Positions 1 to 7,225 of a DNA stretch of 7,359 bases are shown one piece after another. Location: assembly GCA_937949585.1 (NCBI GenBank), contig CALEDW010000058.1, positions 1 to 7,359 on the forward strand. The letters are read 5' to 3'. Source of the DNA: an uncultured Acidimicrobiia bacterium. GTDB taxonomy: Bacteria; Actinomycetota; Acidimicrobiia; IMCC26256; CALEDW01. Made by a program: the position numbers and the translations under genes. The notes under the pieces are model-generated. The model was not told the origin of the DNA, did no database searches, and worked only from the letters and a program-made list of their open reading frames with translations. The number at the start of each line of letters is the position of its first letter. Positions within the stretch are counted from its first letter, which is position 1.

Positions 1-1
1 C

Positions 2-655
2 ATGCGCGCCGAGCTCGGGTTCGAGACCGTGGTCACGGGCTACGGGCTCACCGAGGCGACCGGCATCGTCACCATGTGCCGGCACGACGACGACCCCGAG
101 ACGATCGCCACCACCGCCGGTCGAGCCATCGACGGGGTGGAGGTGCGCGTCGTCGACGACGACGGCCGGCCCCGGCCGCCCGGTGAGCCGGGCGAGGTGG
201 TGGTGCGGGGCTACAACGTGATGCGCGGATACTTCGGGAACCCCGAGGCCACCGCCGAGGTGATCGACGCCGACGGCTGGCTGCACACCGGGGACATCGG
301 GGTCCTCGACGACCGTGGGTACCTGCGCATCACCGACCGCAAGAAGGACATGTTCATCGTCGGGGGGTTCAACGCCTACCCGGCCGAGATCGAGCAGATC
401 ATGTCCACCCATCCGGCCGTCGGGCAGGTGGCGGTGGTCGGTGTCCCCGATCACCGCCTGGGCGAGGTCGGCGTTGCGTTCGTGGTGTCCCGTGCCGGCG
501 GGGCCGTCGACCCCGACGAGCTCATCGCCTGGTGCCGGCCGCGGATGGCGAACTACAAGGTGCCGCGGCGCGTCGAGGTGGTGGATGCGCTGCCGCTCAA
601 CGCGTCGGGCAAGGTACTCAAGTACGTGCTGCGGGAACGGGCGGCCGGCGGGTAA
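2..655 (+). CDS. Acyl-CoA synthetase (AMP-binding, FadD3-like), C-terminal part, 5' truncated
   Basis: This is the last ~217 residues of an ATP-dependent acyl-CoA ligase of the adenylate-forming (ANL) superfamily, which activates a carboxylic acid to acyl-AMP and then to the CoA thioester in the cytoplasm. Visible motifs in order (numbered from the first visible Met): YGLTE at 14-18 (adenylate-binding A5 motif), GWLHTGD at 92-98 (A7, Asp98 binds the ribose), the hinge DRKKD at 112-116 followed by GGFNAYPAEIE, and NASGK at 200-204 with the catalytic A10 lysine Lys204. Family members are usually about 500 residues or more, so the first Met is internal and the real start lies left of the window. 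The C-terminal wording resembles FadD3, the ligase for the HIP steroid-ring intermediate, but fatty-acid or aromatic-acid ligases look similar and the substrate cannot be assigned from this fragment. It ends with TAA and converges on the next gene. Confidence 0.93.
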   Translation: MRAELGFETVVTGYGLTEATGIVTMCRHDDDPETIATTAGRAIDGVEVRVVDDDGRPRPPGEPGEVVVRGYNVMRGYFGNPEATAEVIDADGWLHTGDIGVLDDRGYLRITDRKKDMFIVGGFNAYPAEIEQIMSTHPAVGQVAVVGVPDHRLGEVGVAFVVSRAGGAVDPDELIAWCRPRMANYKVPRRVEVVDALPLNASGKVLKYVLRERAAGG

Positions 656-672
656 CGGTGCCGTGGACCTTC

Positions 673-697
673 GGCGCCCCGCACCACGTGCGTCGCC
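673..697. terminator. Possible hairpin between convergent genes
   Basis: Only 54 bp separate the stops of the two convergent genes. Within them CGCAC (680-684) can pair with GTGCG (688-692) around a three-base loop, and GGCG (673-676) with CGCC (694-697) outside it. There is no T-tract on either strand, so this is not a canonical intrinsic terminator. It could act as a weak two-way terminator, as is common in GC-rich actinobacteria, or be chance pairing in GC-rich DNA. Confidence 0.25.
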
Positions 698-709
698 ACC
701 GTCGCAGGG

Positions 710-2533
710 TCACGCTGCGCCCGGGCAGCGGTCGAGCCGGAGGGCGAGATCCCGTCGGAACGGCGGGACCGCGAAGTCGGTGCCGCCGCCACCGGCAACC
801 ACGGCGGTGGCGCGCCGGCGTCCACTCCAAGTGTCGTGCCAGGCTCCGCACCACCGGCCGGGAGGCAGGGACAGACGGACGCGAGCCGCGACGACGTCGC
901 GCTCGGCCGGCGACGTCCACTGGAACGCCTGGTCCTTCACCCAGGCCAGCACCGTCGTCCGGCCCACCAGGGCCCGTGCCGCGACGTCGGCCGGTGCCCC
1001 GCTCACCGCCCCGCCGGTGAGGACGAACCCCTCCCGGTCGAATCGCACCCCGCGCACGAACCGGGCGACCGCGGCGAACATGGGGCCGTACCGGTCCCAG
1101 TCGGCATGGGTGACCGAATCCCACCACCAGGGCATCGCGGTGCCGAACCCGTCGGAGACGACGCCGGCCCACAACCCGTCGTGCAGCGCGATGCCCCCGG
1201 GATCGAGCGTGGCCGTCTCGTCGGGGCTGTGCGCGATCCCGAGCTCTGACACCAGGGTGGGCAGGCGGGCCTGACGGCGGCGGAACGCCGTGAGGTCCGC
1301 GACGGTGGCGAACAGGTTGGGCAGCAGCGGTCGGCCGCCGAAGGTCGCATAGAAGTGCACCTGTGCCAGGTCGAGCCCGGCCGACGACCAGAGGCCGTCG
1401 TCGACGACGAACACCGCGGTGCTGGTGGTGACGAGGTGGTCGTAGGCGTCGAGGTGGCGCAGGCGGTCGGCCATCACCCGGTGCCAGGTGGCGACGGTGG
1501 GACCGTGGAACCCGTCGGTGAGGTCGACCTCGTTCCACAGCTCCCAGGCCGCGAGGTTCGCGTAGGCGCCCCAGCGGGCGACGACGTACCGCAGCCGGCG
1601 GGCGAACAACGACCGGGCCCGGGGATCGGTGAAGAACTCGGAGGGATGCGCGAGCGGGCCTCCGTTCGCCCGGTTGTACGGGTTGGCGGACCACTCCGGA
1701 TTGAAGACGGTGGAGAACGCCCCGTGGTTGAGGAGCACGAGCTGGATCCGGATCCCCAGCCGTTCAGCGCGCCGGAACACCTGATCGAGCTGCCAGGCCC
1801 GGTCGAGCCGGCGCCGGTAGTCGCCCAGCCCGGTGTCCGACCACTCGATCCCGAACGCCCAGCTCGGCATCCACACCCGAACGACGTTGCCGCCCGCGGC
1901 GGCCAGCTCGGCGAGCCACCGGTCGTAGGCGAACGTGCCCCGGGCGTCGGGCCACGCCATGTTCTCCCCGACGACCACGAACGGCGTGCCGTCGTCGAAG
2001 ACGAGGTGGCGGTCGTCGTGGAGGGAGCGTCGCACGAACCCCGGGGAACGGGGCGCCCCGGCTCGCAGCCGGTGGTCGGCGCTGCGCACCTGCCCGCGGG
2101 CGTCGCGCCCGACGAGGCGCCAGGTCCACTCACCCGGTGCGGTCGGGGTGAGGTGCACCCGCCAGTGCGGACGACCCCGCGGTGAGAGCCGTTCCACCCC
2201 GCCGACGAGCGAGCGCGTGTACCCCTGGTACCAGAACGCCGGGACGTCCAGTCGCCGCCCTCCCGGTCCGACGGCGACGAGGCGGTAGGACACCTCCCGG
2301 GGATCGAACGGGTTCTTCGGCACGACGGGCGTGGTGAAGTCGATCGTCGCCCGGGTGAAGGTCGCTGCCGTCGAGGGGGCGGCGAGCACCCGCACGTCAC
2401 CGGCCGCGACCGGCGACGCCGCCGCCGGGGGAAGGGTCGCGGCCAGGGCGATCATTGCGACCGCCGACGCCGTCAACGGCCGGCGGCCGAGGCGCCCGAC
2501 GCCGTTCCGGGCGCGACCCGGCCGTCCGGTCAT
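710..2533 (-). CDS. Secreted glycoside hydrolase, clan GH-A (GH5-like), with DUF5060-like N-terminal domain
   Basis: A 607-residue exported enzyme predicted to cleave beta-glycosidic bonds by the retaining mechanism. Residues 1-45 form a signal peptide: an Arg-rich start, hydrophobic stretch 21-38, then Ala-rich likely cleavage sites around 40-45. The pair R17-R18 before P-L might allow Tat export. Residues ~46-158 form a beta-sandwich with NPFD (74-77) and PGEWTW (133-138), as in DUF5060 domains. Residues ~165-495 are a TIM barrel: NVVRVW (216-221), the acid/base Glu335 in WNEVD, HFY (393-395), the nucleophile Glu430 in SELG, and WWWDS (469-473). Residues ~500-601 look like a C-terminal beta-sandwich. 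The only cysteines, C562 and C603, could form a disulfide. There is no lipobox, so it is a soluble secreted protein rather than a lipoprotein. The start was chosen because it gives a full signal peptide; no clear ribosome site precedes it. The substrate (mannan, glucan or other) cannot be told; no other carbohydrate gene is near. Confidence 0.9.
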   Translation of the reverse strand: MTGRPGRARNGVGRLGRRPLTASAVAMIALAATLPPAAASPVAAGDVRVLAAPSTAATFTRATIDFTTPVVPKNPFDPREVSYRLVAVGPGGRRLDVPAFWYQGYTRSLVGGVERLSPRGRPHWRVHLTPTAPGEWTWRLVGRDARGQVRSADHRLRAGAPRSPGFVRRSLHDDRHLVFDDGTPFVVVGENMAWPDARGTFAYDRWLAELAAAGGNVVRVWMPSWAFGIEWSDTGLGDYRRRLDRAWQLDQVFRRAERLGIRIQLVLLNHGAFSTVFNPEWSANPYNRANGGPLAHPSEFFTDPRARSLFARRLRYVVARWGAYANLAAWELWNEVDLTDGFHGPTVATWHRVMADRLRHLDAYDHLVTTSTAVFVVDDGLWSSAGLDLAQVHFYATFGGRPLLPNLFATVADLTAFRRRQARLPTLVSELGIAHSPDETATLDPGGIALHDGLWAGVVSDGFGTAMPWWWDSVTHADWDRYGPMFAAVARFVRGVRFDREGFVLTGGAVSGAPADVAARALVGRTTVLAWVKDQAFQWTSPAERDVVAARVRLSLPPGRWCGAWHDTWSGRRRATAVVAGGGGTDFAVPPFRRDLALRLDRCPGAA

Positions 2534-2634
2534 CGGTCGATCATCGCGCGGGCCGCAAGGGAGACGCCCGTGACGGCCACGATCGCGCGCTCACGGCGGT
2601 GCTCGGTGCGAGCGGCGGCCGGCGCCACCGCCGA

Positions 2635-2640
2635 TACGAT
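2635..2640 (+). promoter_or_regulatory. Candidate -10 hexamer for the MFS-Lnt operon
   Basis: TACGAT fits the actinobacterial -10 pattern TANNNT and lies 44 bases before the ATG of the rightward operon, in an otherwise AT-poor divergent region. No good -35 is seen at the expected spacing, where the sequence is GCGGCG. The call therefore rests on the -10 and its position only. Confidence 0.25.
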
Positions 2641-2650
2641 GCCGGCATCG
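2637..2650. promoter_or_regulatory. 14-bp perfect palindrome, possible operator
   Basis: CGATGCCGGCATCG reads the same on both strands. It overlaps the last bases of the -10-like hexamer and sits between two divergent genes, which is where a dimeric repressor would bind. In DNA this GC-rich, one or so perfect 14-mer palindrome is expected by chance in a window of this size, so the position is the main argument. Confidence 0.3.
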
Positions 2651-2684
2651 CTTCCGGGCCCGGAGCCCCGTCGGCGGACCGCGG

Positions 2685-5546
2685 ATGACCCGCCCTCTGG
2701 TCGACGACCTCGAAGCAACGGGTCGGCACGCCCGGGGGACCCCGGGCGGCACCCGCCGGGTGCCGGGCGCCGCCCGGTTCCGCACGCTGCTCGCCGCACA
2801 GATGGCCGGGCAGGCCGCCGACGGCTTCGCGCAGATCTCCTTCGCGCAACTCGTGCTCTTCGGGGCGGGCCGGGGGGCCGGCCCCGGCACGCTGGCCGGG
2901 TTGCTGGCCGTGACGCTGCTCCCGTTCTCGGTGGTCGGCCCGGTCGCCGGGATGCTCATCGACCGGTACGACCGCCGCCGGGTGCTGGTGGTGGCGTCGT
3001 TGGTGCGGGTCGGGATCGTCCTCGGCGGGTTGCCGATGCTGGCGGCCGACGCCGCCGCGCCGGCCTACGTCGCGGTCCTCGCGTTGCTGTCGACCTCGCG
3101 ATTCGTCCTGGCGGGGAAGGGTGCGTCGCTGCCGCGCACGGTCGAGGGTGGTCCGCTGGTGCCGGCGAACGCCATGTCCGCGGTGGCGGGCATGGTCGCC
3201 GCCTTCGCGGGAGCGGTGGTGGGGTCCACGTTCGTGGCCCGGGTCCCCGCGGCCGGCTTCGTCGTCGCCGCCGGTCTCTACGCCACCGCGGCGTTCGCCT
3301 GGTCGCTCCTGGCCGACCTGGGGGGCGGGACCGCCACCGTCACGGTCGGCCACGCGGTGCGTGCCGGTCTGGCCGAGGTGGTCGACGGGGCGCGGTTCGT
3401 CGCCCGGACCCGTGCCGTGCGCACCCCGCTCCTCGCGGTGGCCGCGCACCGATTCCTGCTCGGCGCCGGGTTCATCGTCCTGGTTCTCGTCGCCGACCGG
3501 CGGTACCGGCTCGAGGCTCCCGGGTACGGGCTGGCGTTGGCAGTCACCGGGGTCGGCGCGTTCCTGGGCAGCATCGCCGCGCCCCGTCTCGCCCGGCGCC
3601 ACGACGAACGGGCGCTCCTGCCCGCCGGGTTCTTCGTCGCCGGCGCGGCGGCGACGGTCGCCGGATTCGACCCGGGCCTCGGGACCCTCGTCGGCGGGAT
3701 CGGGGTGGCGGCCTTCGGGTTCCAGACCGTCAAGGTGCTCGTCGACGCGCTCGTGCAGCGGGCCAGCCCCGACGTGGTGCGCGGCCGGACCTTCGCCGCC
3801 TACGACGTGCTGTACAACGTCGCGTTCGTCGCCGCCGGACTCGCGATGGTGCCGCTGTGGAGACCGGAGCGCGATCGTGCCCTGCTCTGGGGGCTCGCGG
3901 CGGGGTTCGCGGGTGTCGGTGTGGTGCTGGCACGGTCCGCTCGGTCGCCGTCGACGCCGGCGACGCCCCCGATCCCGAACGGCCGGCGGTCCGGTCGCTG
4001 GTGGGGCCGGTTCGCGGCCCTGGGTGCAGGGGCGTTGCCGACCTTGGCGTTCCCCGAGCCGGACTGGTGGTGGCTCGCCTGGGTGGGACTGGTCCCCGCC
4101 CTGCTGGTGGTGCGCGCCGCACCCGATGCCCGGGAAGCGGGTCGACGGGCCTGGGCGGCGGGGACCGGCTTCGTCGTCGCCGCGCAGCACTGGCTGGTGC
4201 CGAACGCCGGGCCGGCGATCGTGCTGCTCGGACTCCTGCTCGGTGCGGTGTGGATCCCGGTCGGCCCACTGGTGCACGGCCTGCTCGGCGGCCGGCCCGG
4301 CGCCCGACGGATCCTGGCCGCCGGGCTGGTGATCCCGGCGGTGTGGGTGGCGGGGGAGTTCGTGCGGTCCTGGGAGGCGCTGGGCGGCCCATGGGCGCTG
4401 CTGGGGGCCAGCCAGTGGAACCGCCCCGAGGTGCTCGTCCTCGCCTCGCTCGGCGGGGTGTGGCTGCCCGGCGCGCTCCTGGTCGTCGCGAACGTCGCGA
4501 TCGTCGCCCTCGTCGCGCAGCTCCCCCTGCGGGCCGGCGCCACGGGAAGCGAGCGGTCGGGCCGCGCCGCCGTTCCGGTCGCCGCCGGGCTGCTCACCGT
4601 CGCCGCCGCCTCCGGGCCGGTGTGGCGCACCGTCGCGCCGGAGCCGGCGGTGGCGCGGACGGTCGTGGTGGTCGGAGCCCAGCCGGGGGTCGTCCACGAC
4701 CCCGGCGCCCGGTTCGCCGCGAGCGAGGCGATCACCGGACGGTGGCGGGGCGCACGACCCGACCTCGTGGTCTGGGGCGAGAGCAGCGTCGGCTTCGACC
4801 TGGCCCGCCGTCCCGATCTCACCCGTCGCATCCGGCGGCTGGCCCGCCGGGTCGGGGCCGAGATCCTCGTGAACACCGACGCCCGCCGGCCGGGCGGCGG
4901 GATCTTCAAGTCGAGCGTCCTCGTTGCCGCCGGTGGCGTCGCGGGGCGGTACGACAAGATGCGTCTCGTCCCGTTCGGCGAGTACCTGCCGTTCCGGTTC
5001 GCGCTCGGATGGGTGAGCCGCTTCACCCGGGCCGCCGACGAGGACCGTGGTCGGGGTCGCTCCCTCGAGGTCCTCGACGCCGAGGCGGTGCGGATCGGAC
5101 CGCTGGTCTGCTTCGAACTCGCGTTCAGCGACCTGGGACGTCGGCTCACCCGACTGGGTGCCGAGGTGATCGTCGTCCAGTCGTCGACGTCGACCTTTCA
5201 GGGCAGCTGGGCCCCCGAGCAGCACGCGAGCCTCGCCGCGGTCCGAGCGGTCGAGACGGGCCGGTCGGTGGTGCACGCGACGCTCAGCGGTGTGTCTTCC
5301 GCGTTCGACCCGCAGGGCCGCAGGCTCGCCTGGCTCGGAACCGGGCACCGCGGGGCGTACGTCGCCCGGGTGCCGGTCGCCGTCGGGACCACCCCGTACG
5401 TCCGGTTCGGTGACTGGGTACCCGCCGTGGCGTTCGGCGGCCTCCTGGTTGCGGCCGCCGCCCGTACCGTCCGGACCGCCCGGGCGGTGCAGGTCGGCCG
5501 TGCCGGCGACGGCCGGGTCGGCGCCTGTGACCCCGGCGAACGCTAG
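2685..5546 (+). CDS. lnt: MFS transporter fused to apolipoprotein N-acyltransferase (Lnt)
   Basis: A 953-residue membrane protein with two complete modules. Residues ~30-417 are a major facilitator domain with about 12 helices and the motif-A loop DRYDRRR (93-99) between helices 2 and 3; the pattern is of the DHA3/LplT sort. After a Pro/Ser/Arg linker (~418-437), residues 438-935 are Lnt: about seven helices beginning with the typical LAFPEPDWWW segment (454-463), an extracytoplasmic nitrilase-like domain (~655-895) and a final helix (~909-930). Lnt moves an acyl chain from a phospholipid to the N-terminal Cys of a diacylglyceryl-lipoprotein. The triad is E699 (VVWGES), K758 (YDKMRLVPFGEY) and C809 (LVCFEL), matching E. 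coli E267, K335 and C387; E766 and E811 match E343 and E389. The position of E. coli Y388 is Phe810. E. coli Lnt is 512 residues, so the MFS part is an addition. The ATG has a weak GGCGGA ribosome site six bases before it. It likely forms an operon with the next gene. The transported substrate is unknown. Confidence 0.93.
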   Translation: MTRPLVDDLEATGRHARGTPGGTRRVPGAARFRTLLAAQMAGQAADGFAQISFAQLVLFGAGRGAGPGTLAGLLAVTLLPFSVVGPVAGMLIDRYDRRRVLVVASLVRVGIVLGGLPMLAADAAAPAYVAVLALLSTSRFVLAGKGASLPRTVEGGPLVPANAMSAVAGMVAAFAGAVVGSTFVARVPAAGFVVAAGLYATAAFAWSLLADLGGGTATVTVGHAVRAGLAEVVDGARFVARTRAVRTPLLAVAAHRFLLGAGFIVLVLVADRRYRLEAPGYGLALAVTGVGAFLGSIAAPRLARRHDERALLPAGFFVAGAAATVAGFDPGLGTLVGGIGVAAFGFQTVKVLVDALVQRASPDVVRGRTFAAYDVLYNVAFVAAGLAMVPLWRPERDRALLWGLAAGFAGVGVVLARSARSPSTPATPPIPNGRRSGRWWGRFAALGAGALPTLAFPEPDWWWLAWVGLVPALLVVRAAPDAREAGRRAWAAGTGFVVAAQHWLVPNAGPAIVLLGLLLGAVWIPVGPLVHGLLGGRPGARRILAAGLVIPAVWVAGEFVRSWEALGGPWALLGASQWNRPEVLVLASLGGVWLPGALLVVANVAIVALVAQLPLRAGATGSERSGRAAVPVAAGLLTVAAASGPVWRTVAPEPAVARTVVVVGAQPGVVHDPGARFAASEAITGRWRGARPDLVVWGESSVGFDLARRPDLTRRIRRLARRVGAEILVNTDARRPGGGIFKSSVLVAAGGVAGRYDKMRLVPFGEYLPFRFALGWVSRFTRAADEDRGRGRSLEVLDAEAVRIGPLVCFELAFSDLGRRLTRLGAEVIVVQSSTSTFQGSWAPEQHASLAAVRAVETGRSVVHATLSGVSSAFDPQGRRLAWLGTGHRGAYVARVPVAVGTTPYVRFGDWVPAVAFGGLLVAAAARTVRTARAVQVGRAGDGRVGACDPGER

Positions 5547-5569
5547 GGATCCGGCCCGCCGGCGCCGGG

Positions 5570-7225
5570 ATGCCTGCCGACGGAATGCCCGCCGAGCGCC
5601 GGGTCGGGAGGCCGGCGATCCCCGGTGCACGATCCCGGCGGATGCGACCGCAGACGTCGGCACCCGACCCCGGGCCGGCTCGGCCCTCCGACGCGGCCGG
5701 TGACCCGAGCCCCGTGCGGGTCGCCGTCGTCTTCGCAGCTGCGTCGGTGCTCGTGGTCGCCGGTGCGATCGCCGCGGACTTTGCCGACTGGCCGGGGGTC
5801 GTGCACCTCGTCGCCGTCCCGCCGCTGGATCTCTACGCCGACCTGCGGCTGCTCGTCGCCCGCATGCCGTACCGGTGGCTGCTCGTGCCCGCACTCGCGC
5901 TGGTGGCGACGCTGCGGGTCGGGCTGTGGTGGTTGGCGCTCGGCCGGTCCCGCGCCGGGGCCCGGGCACTGGCGGGTCTCTACGCCGCCGCGCTCCCCGC
6001 CGCGCTCGTGGCCGCAGCGCTGGATACCGCCGGGCGCGCCGCCCTGTACACCCAGCTCGTCTGGGCGGCGCTGGGGGTCACGCTGCTCGGGGCGGGGTCG
6101 GGGTGGCGGACCTTCGCCCGCGGCGTGCGACGGGTGCCGGCCGACACCGGCGCGGCGCTCACCGTGCTCGGGACCTACGGCAGCGTGCTCGTGGGTCTGG
6201 GCTGGCTCGGGGCCCGGGACGGGGGGCCACCACCGTGGCTGGTCGTGCCCGTCTCGGCCGCCGCGACCGGTGCGGCGACGGTGCTGCTCATCCGGTCCCG
6301 GACACCGGCCGGCCGGTGGCGTCGGTGCCGGCTCGTACCGGCGGGGACGATCGTGCTGCTCGTCGCCATCGTCGCCTCCGGGCTGCGCGTCCCCGCAGGC
6401 GGGACCGCGCCGGCCCGGCCCCGGCCCGGTTCGGTCCTGCTCGTCGCCGGGACGGCCGGTGCCACCGGGAGCGCCGCGCTCTTCCATCTCGACCCCCGTC
6501 GGCTCGGGTACCGCTGCCGACAGGTCTGGTACTTCTCGTACGCGGGCCGCAAGCCCGGGGCGCGCCTGGGCGGCCCGGTCTGTGCGATCCGGGACCACCG
6601 CCGCTACCGCGGGGCCGACACGACGGCACCGTTGGCCGAGCTGGTGGATCGCCTCGTCGCCCAGGCCCGTGACCTTCCCCGCCCGCTCGTGGTCGTCACC
6701 CACTCCCAGGGGGCCTGGATCGCGCACGCCGCGCTGGCCGACGGTCGACTGACCGGGGTGTCGCACCTGGTGATGCTCGGACCGTTCGCCCGCACCCTTC
6801 AGCCCTATCCGCCGCCGGGCCGGTCGGGACCCGGCGTCGCGGCCGGGGACGCCCTGCGGGGGCTCAGCCGGGTCGGCAGGGCCATCGGGTTCACCAGCTT
6901 CGACCCCGACCGACCCTTGCCGGCCGCCCTCCAGGGATCCAGGGACGCGTTGGAGCGTCTGTTCGCCCGCCCCCGTCCGCCCGGGGTGCGCGCCCTGGCG
7001 GTGTCCGCGGCGCTCGACGTGCCGTTGGTGTACGCCGATGCGTGGAGCCGGTACGACGTGACCCGGACCTGCCCGTTCCCCAACACCCACGGCGGGTTGG
7101 TCACCAGCCCGATCGTCGCCGCCCGGGTGGCCGGGTGGCTCGAGGGTCGCTCGTCGCCGCGCTGTCGGCCCGGGGCCTGGATCACCGGACCGCTCACCGC
7201 GCCGTTCGGTGCGCCGGCGCCGTGA
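5570..7225 (+). CDS. Polytopic membrane protein with C-terminal extracytoplasmic alpha/beta hydrolase
   Basis: A 551-residue protein I cannot assign to a named family. The N-terminal ~48 residues are polar and Arg-rich. Seven hydrophobic segments follow at about 49-70, 102-124, 131-155, 160-176, 193-214, 222-241 and 255-273. Arg clusters fall in the N-terminus and in the loops at 125-132, 180-188 and 242-254, which are exactly the alternate, cytoplasmic loops. This puts the C-terminal domain outside the cytoplasm. Residues ~286-526 have alpha/beta-hydrolase order: strand GSVLLVAGTAG, strand QVWYFSYAG, the nucleophile elbow THSQG with Ser379, a likely acid at Asp483 (or Asp490), and His507 in NTHGGL. 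The first Gly of GxSxG is Thr377. Four cysteines (316, 338, 501, 532) in this domain could form two disulfides. An esterase or lipase role is likely; the substrate is unknown. It starts 23 bp after the MFS-Lnt stop, so co-transcription is likely. The start is uncertain: Met6 or Met25 (5642) would also keep every helix. Confidence 0.85.
   Translation: MPADGMPAERRVGRPAIPGARSRRMRPQTSAPDPGPARPSDAAGDPSPVRVAVVFAAASVLVVAGAIAADFADWPGVVHLVAVPPLDLYADLRLLVARMPYRWLLVPALALVATLRVGLWWLALGRSRAGARALAGLYAAALPAALVAAALDTAGRAALYTQLVWAALGVTLLGAGSGWRTFARGVRRVPADTGAALTVLGTYGSVLVGLGWLGARDGGPPPWLVVPVSAAATGAATVLLIRSRTPAGRWRRCRLVPAGTIVLLVAIVASGLRVPAGGTAPARPRPGSVLLVAGTAGATGSAALFHLDPRRLGYRCRQVWYFSYAGRKPGARLGGPVCAIRDHRRYRGADTTAPLAELVDRLVAQARDLPRPLVVVTHSQGAWIAHAALADGRLTGVSHLVMLGPFARTLQPYPPPGRSGPGVAAGDALRGLSRVGRAIGFTSFDPDRPLPAALQGSRDALERLFARPRPPGVRALAVSAALDVPLVYADAWSRYDVTRTCPFPNTHGGLVTSPIVAARVAGWLEGRSSPRCRPGAWITGPLTAPFGAPAP

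Noticed and set aside
1355..2185. A 276-residue plus-strand frame inside the glycoside hydrolase gene
   Set aside because: It is antisense to the catalytic barrel of a well-supported gene and has no motif of its own.
2399..2533. The secreted glycoside hydrolase as a lipoprotein substrate of the neighbouring Lnt
   Set aside because: Its signal peptide has no lipobox cysteine; the only cysteines are at residues 562 and 603, near the C-terminus.
3921..3926. A separate Lnt gene starting at GTG codons near the end of the MFS module
   Set aside because: These GTGs code for residues 413-414 inside the last MFS helix, have no ribosome site, and the frame continues unbroken from the upstream ATG, so a fusion is the simpler reading.
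2570..5413. A 947-residue plus-strand frame overlapping the MFS-Lnt gene
   Set aside because: It is an Arg/Gly-rich out-of-frame reading of the same bases with no recognisable domain.
2541..5969. A 1142-residue open frame on the minus strand opposite the MFS-Lnt gene
   Set aside because: The protein is rich in Arg, Gly, Pro and Asp with no domain motif. It lies antisense to a gene with clear catalytic motifs and membrane helices. Long antisense frames are expected in DNA this GC-rich.
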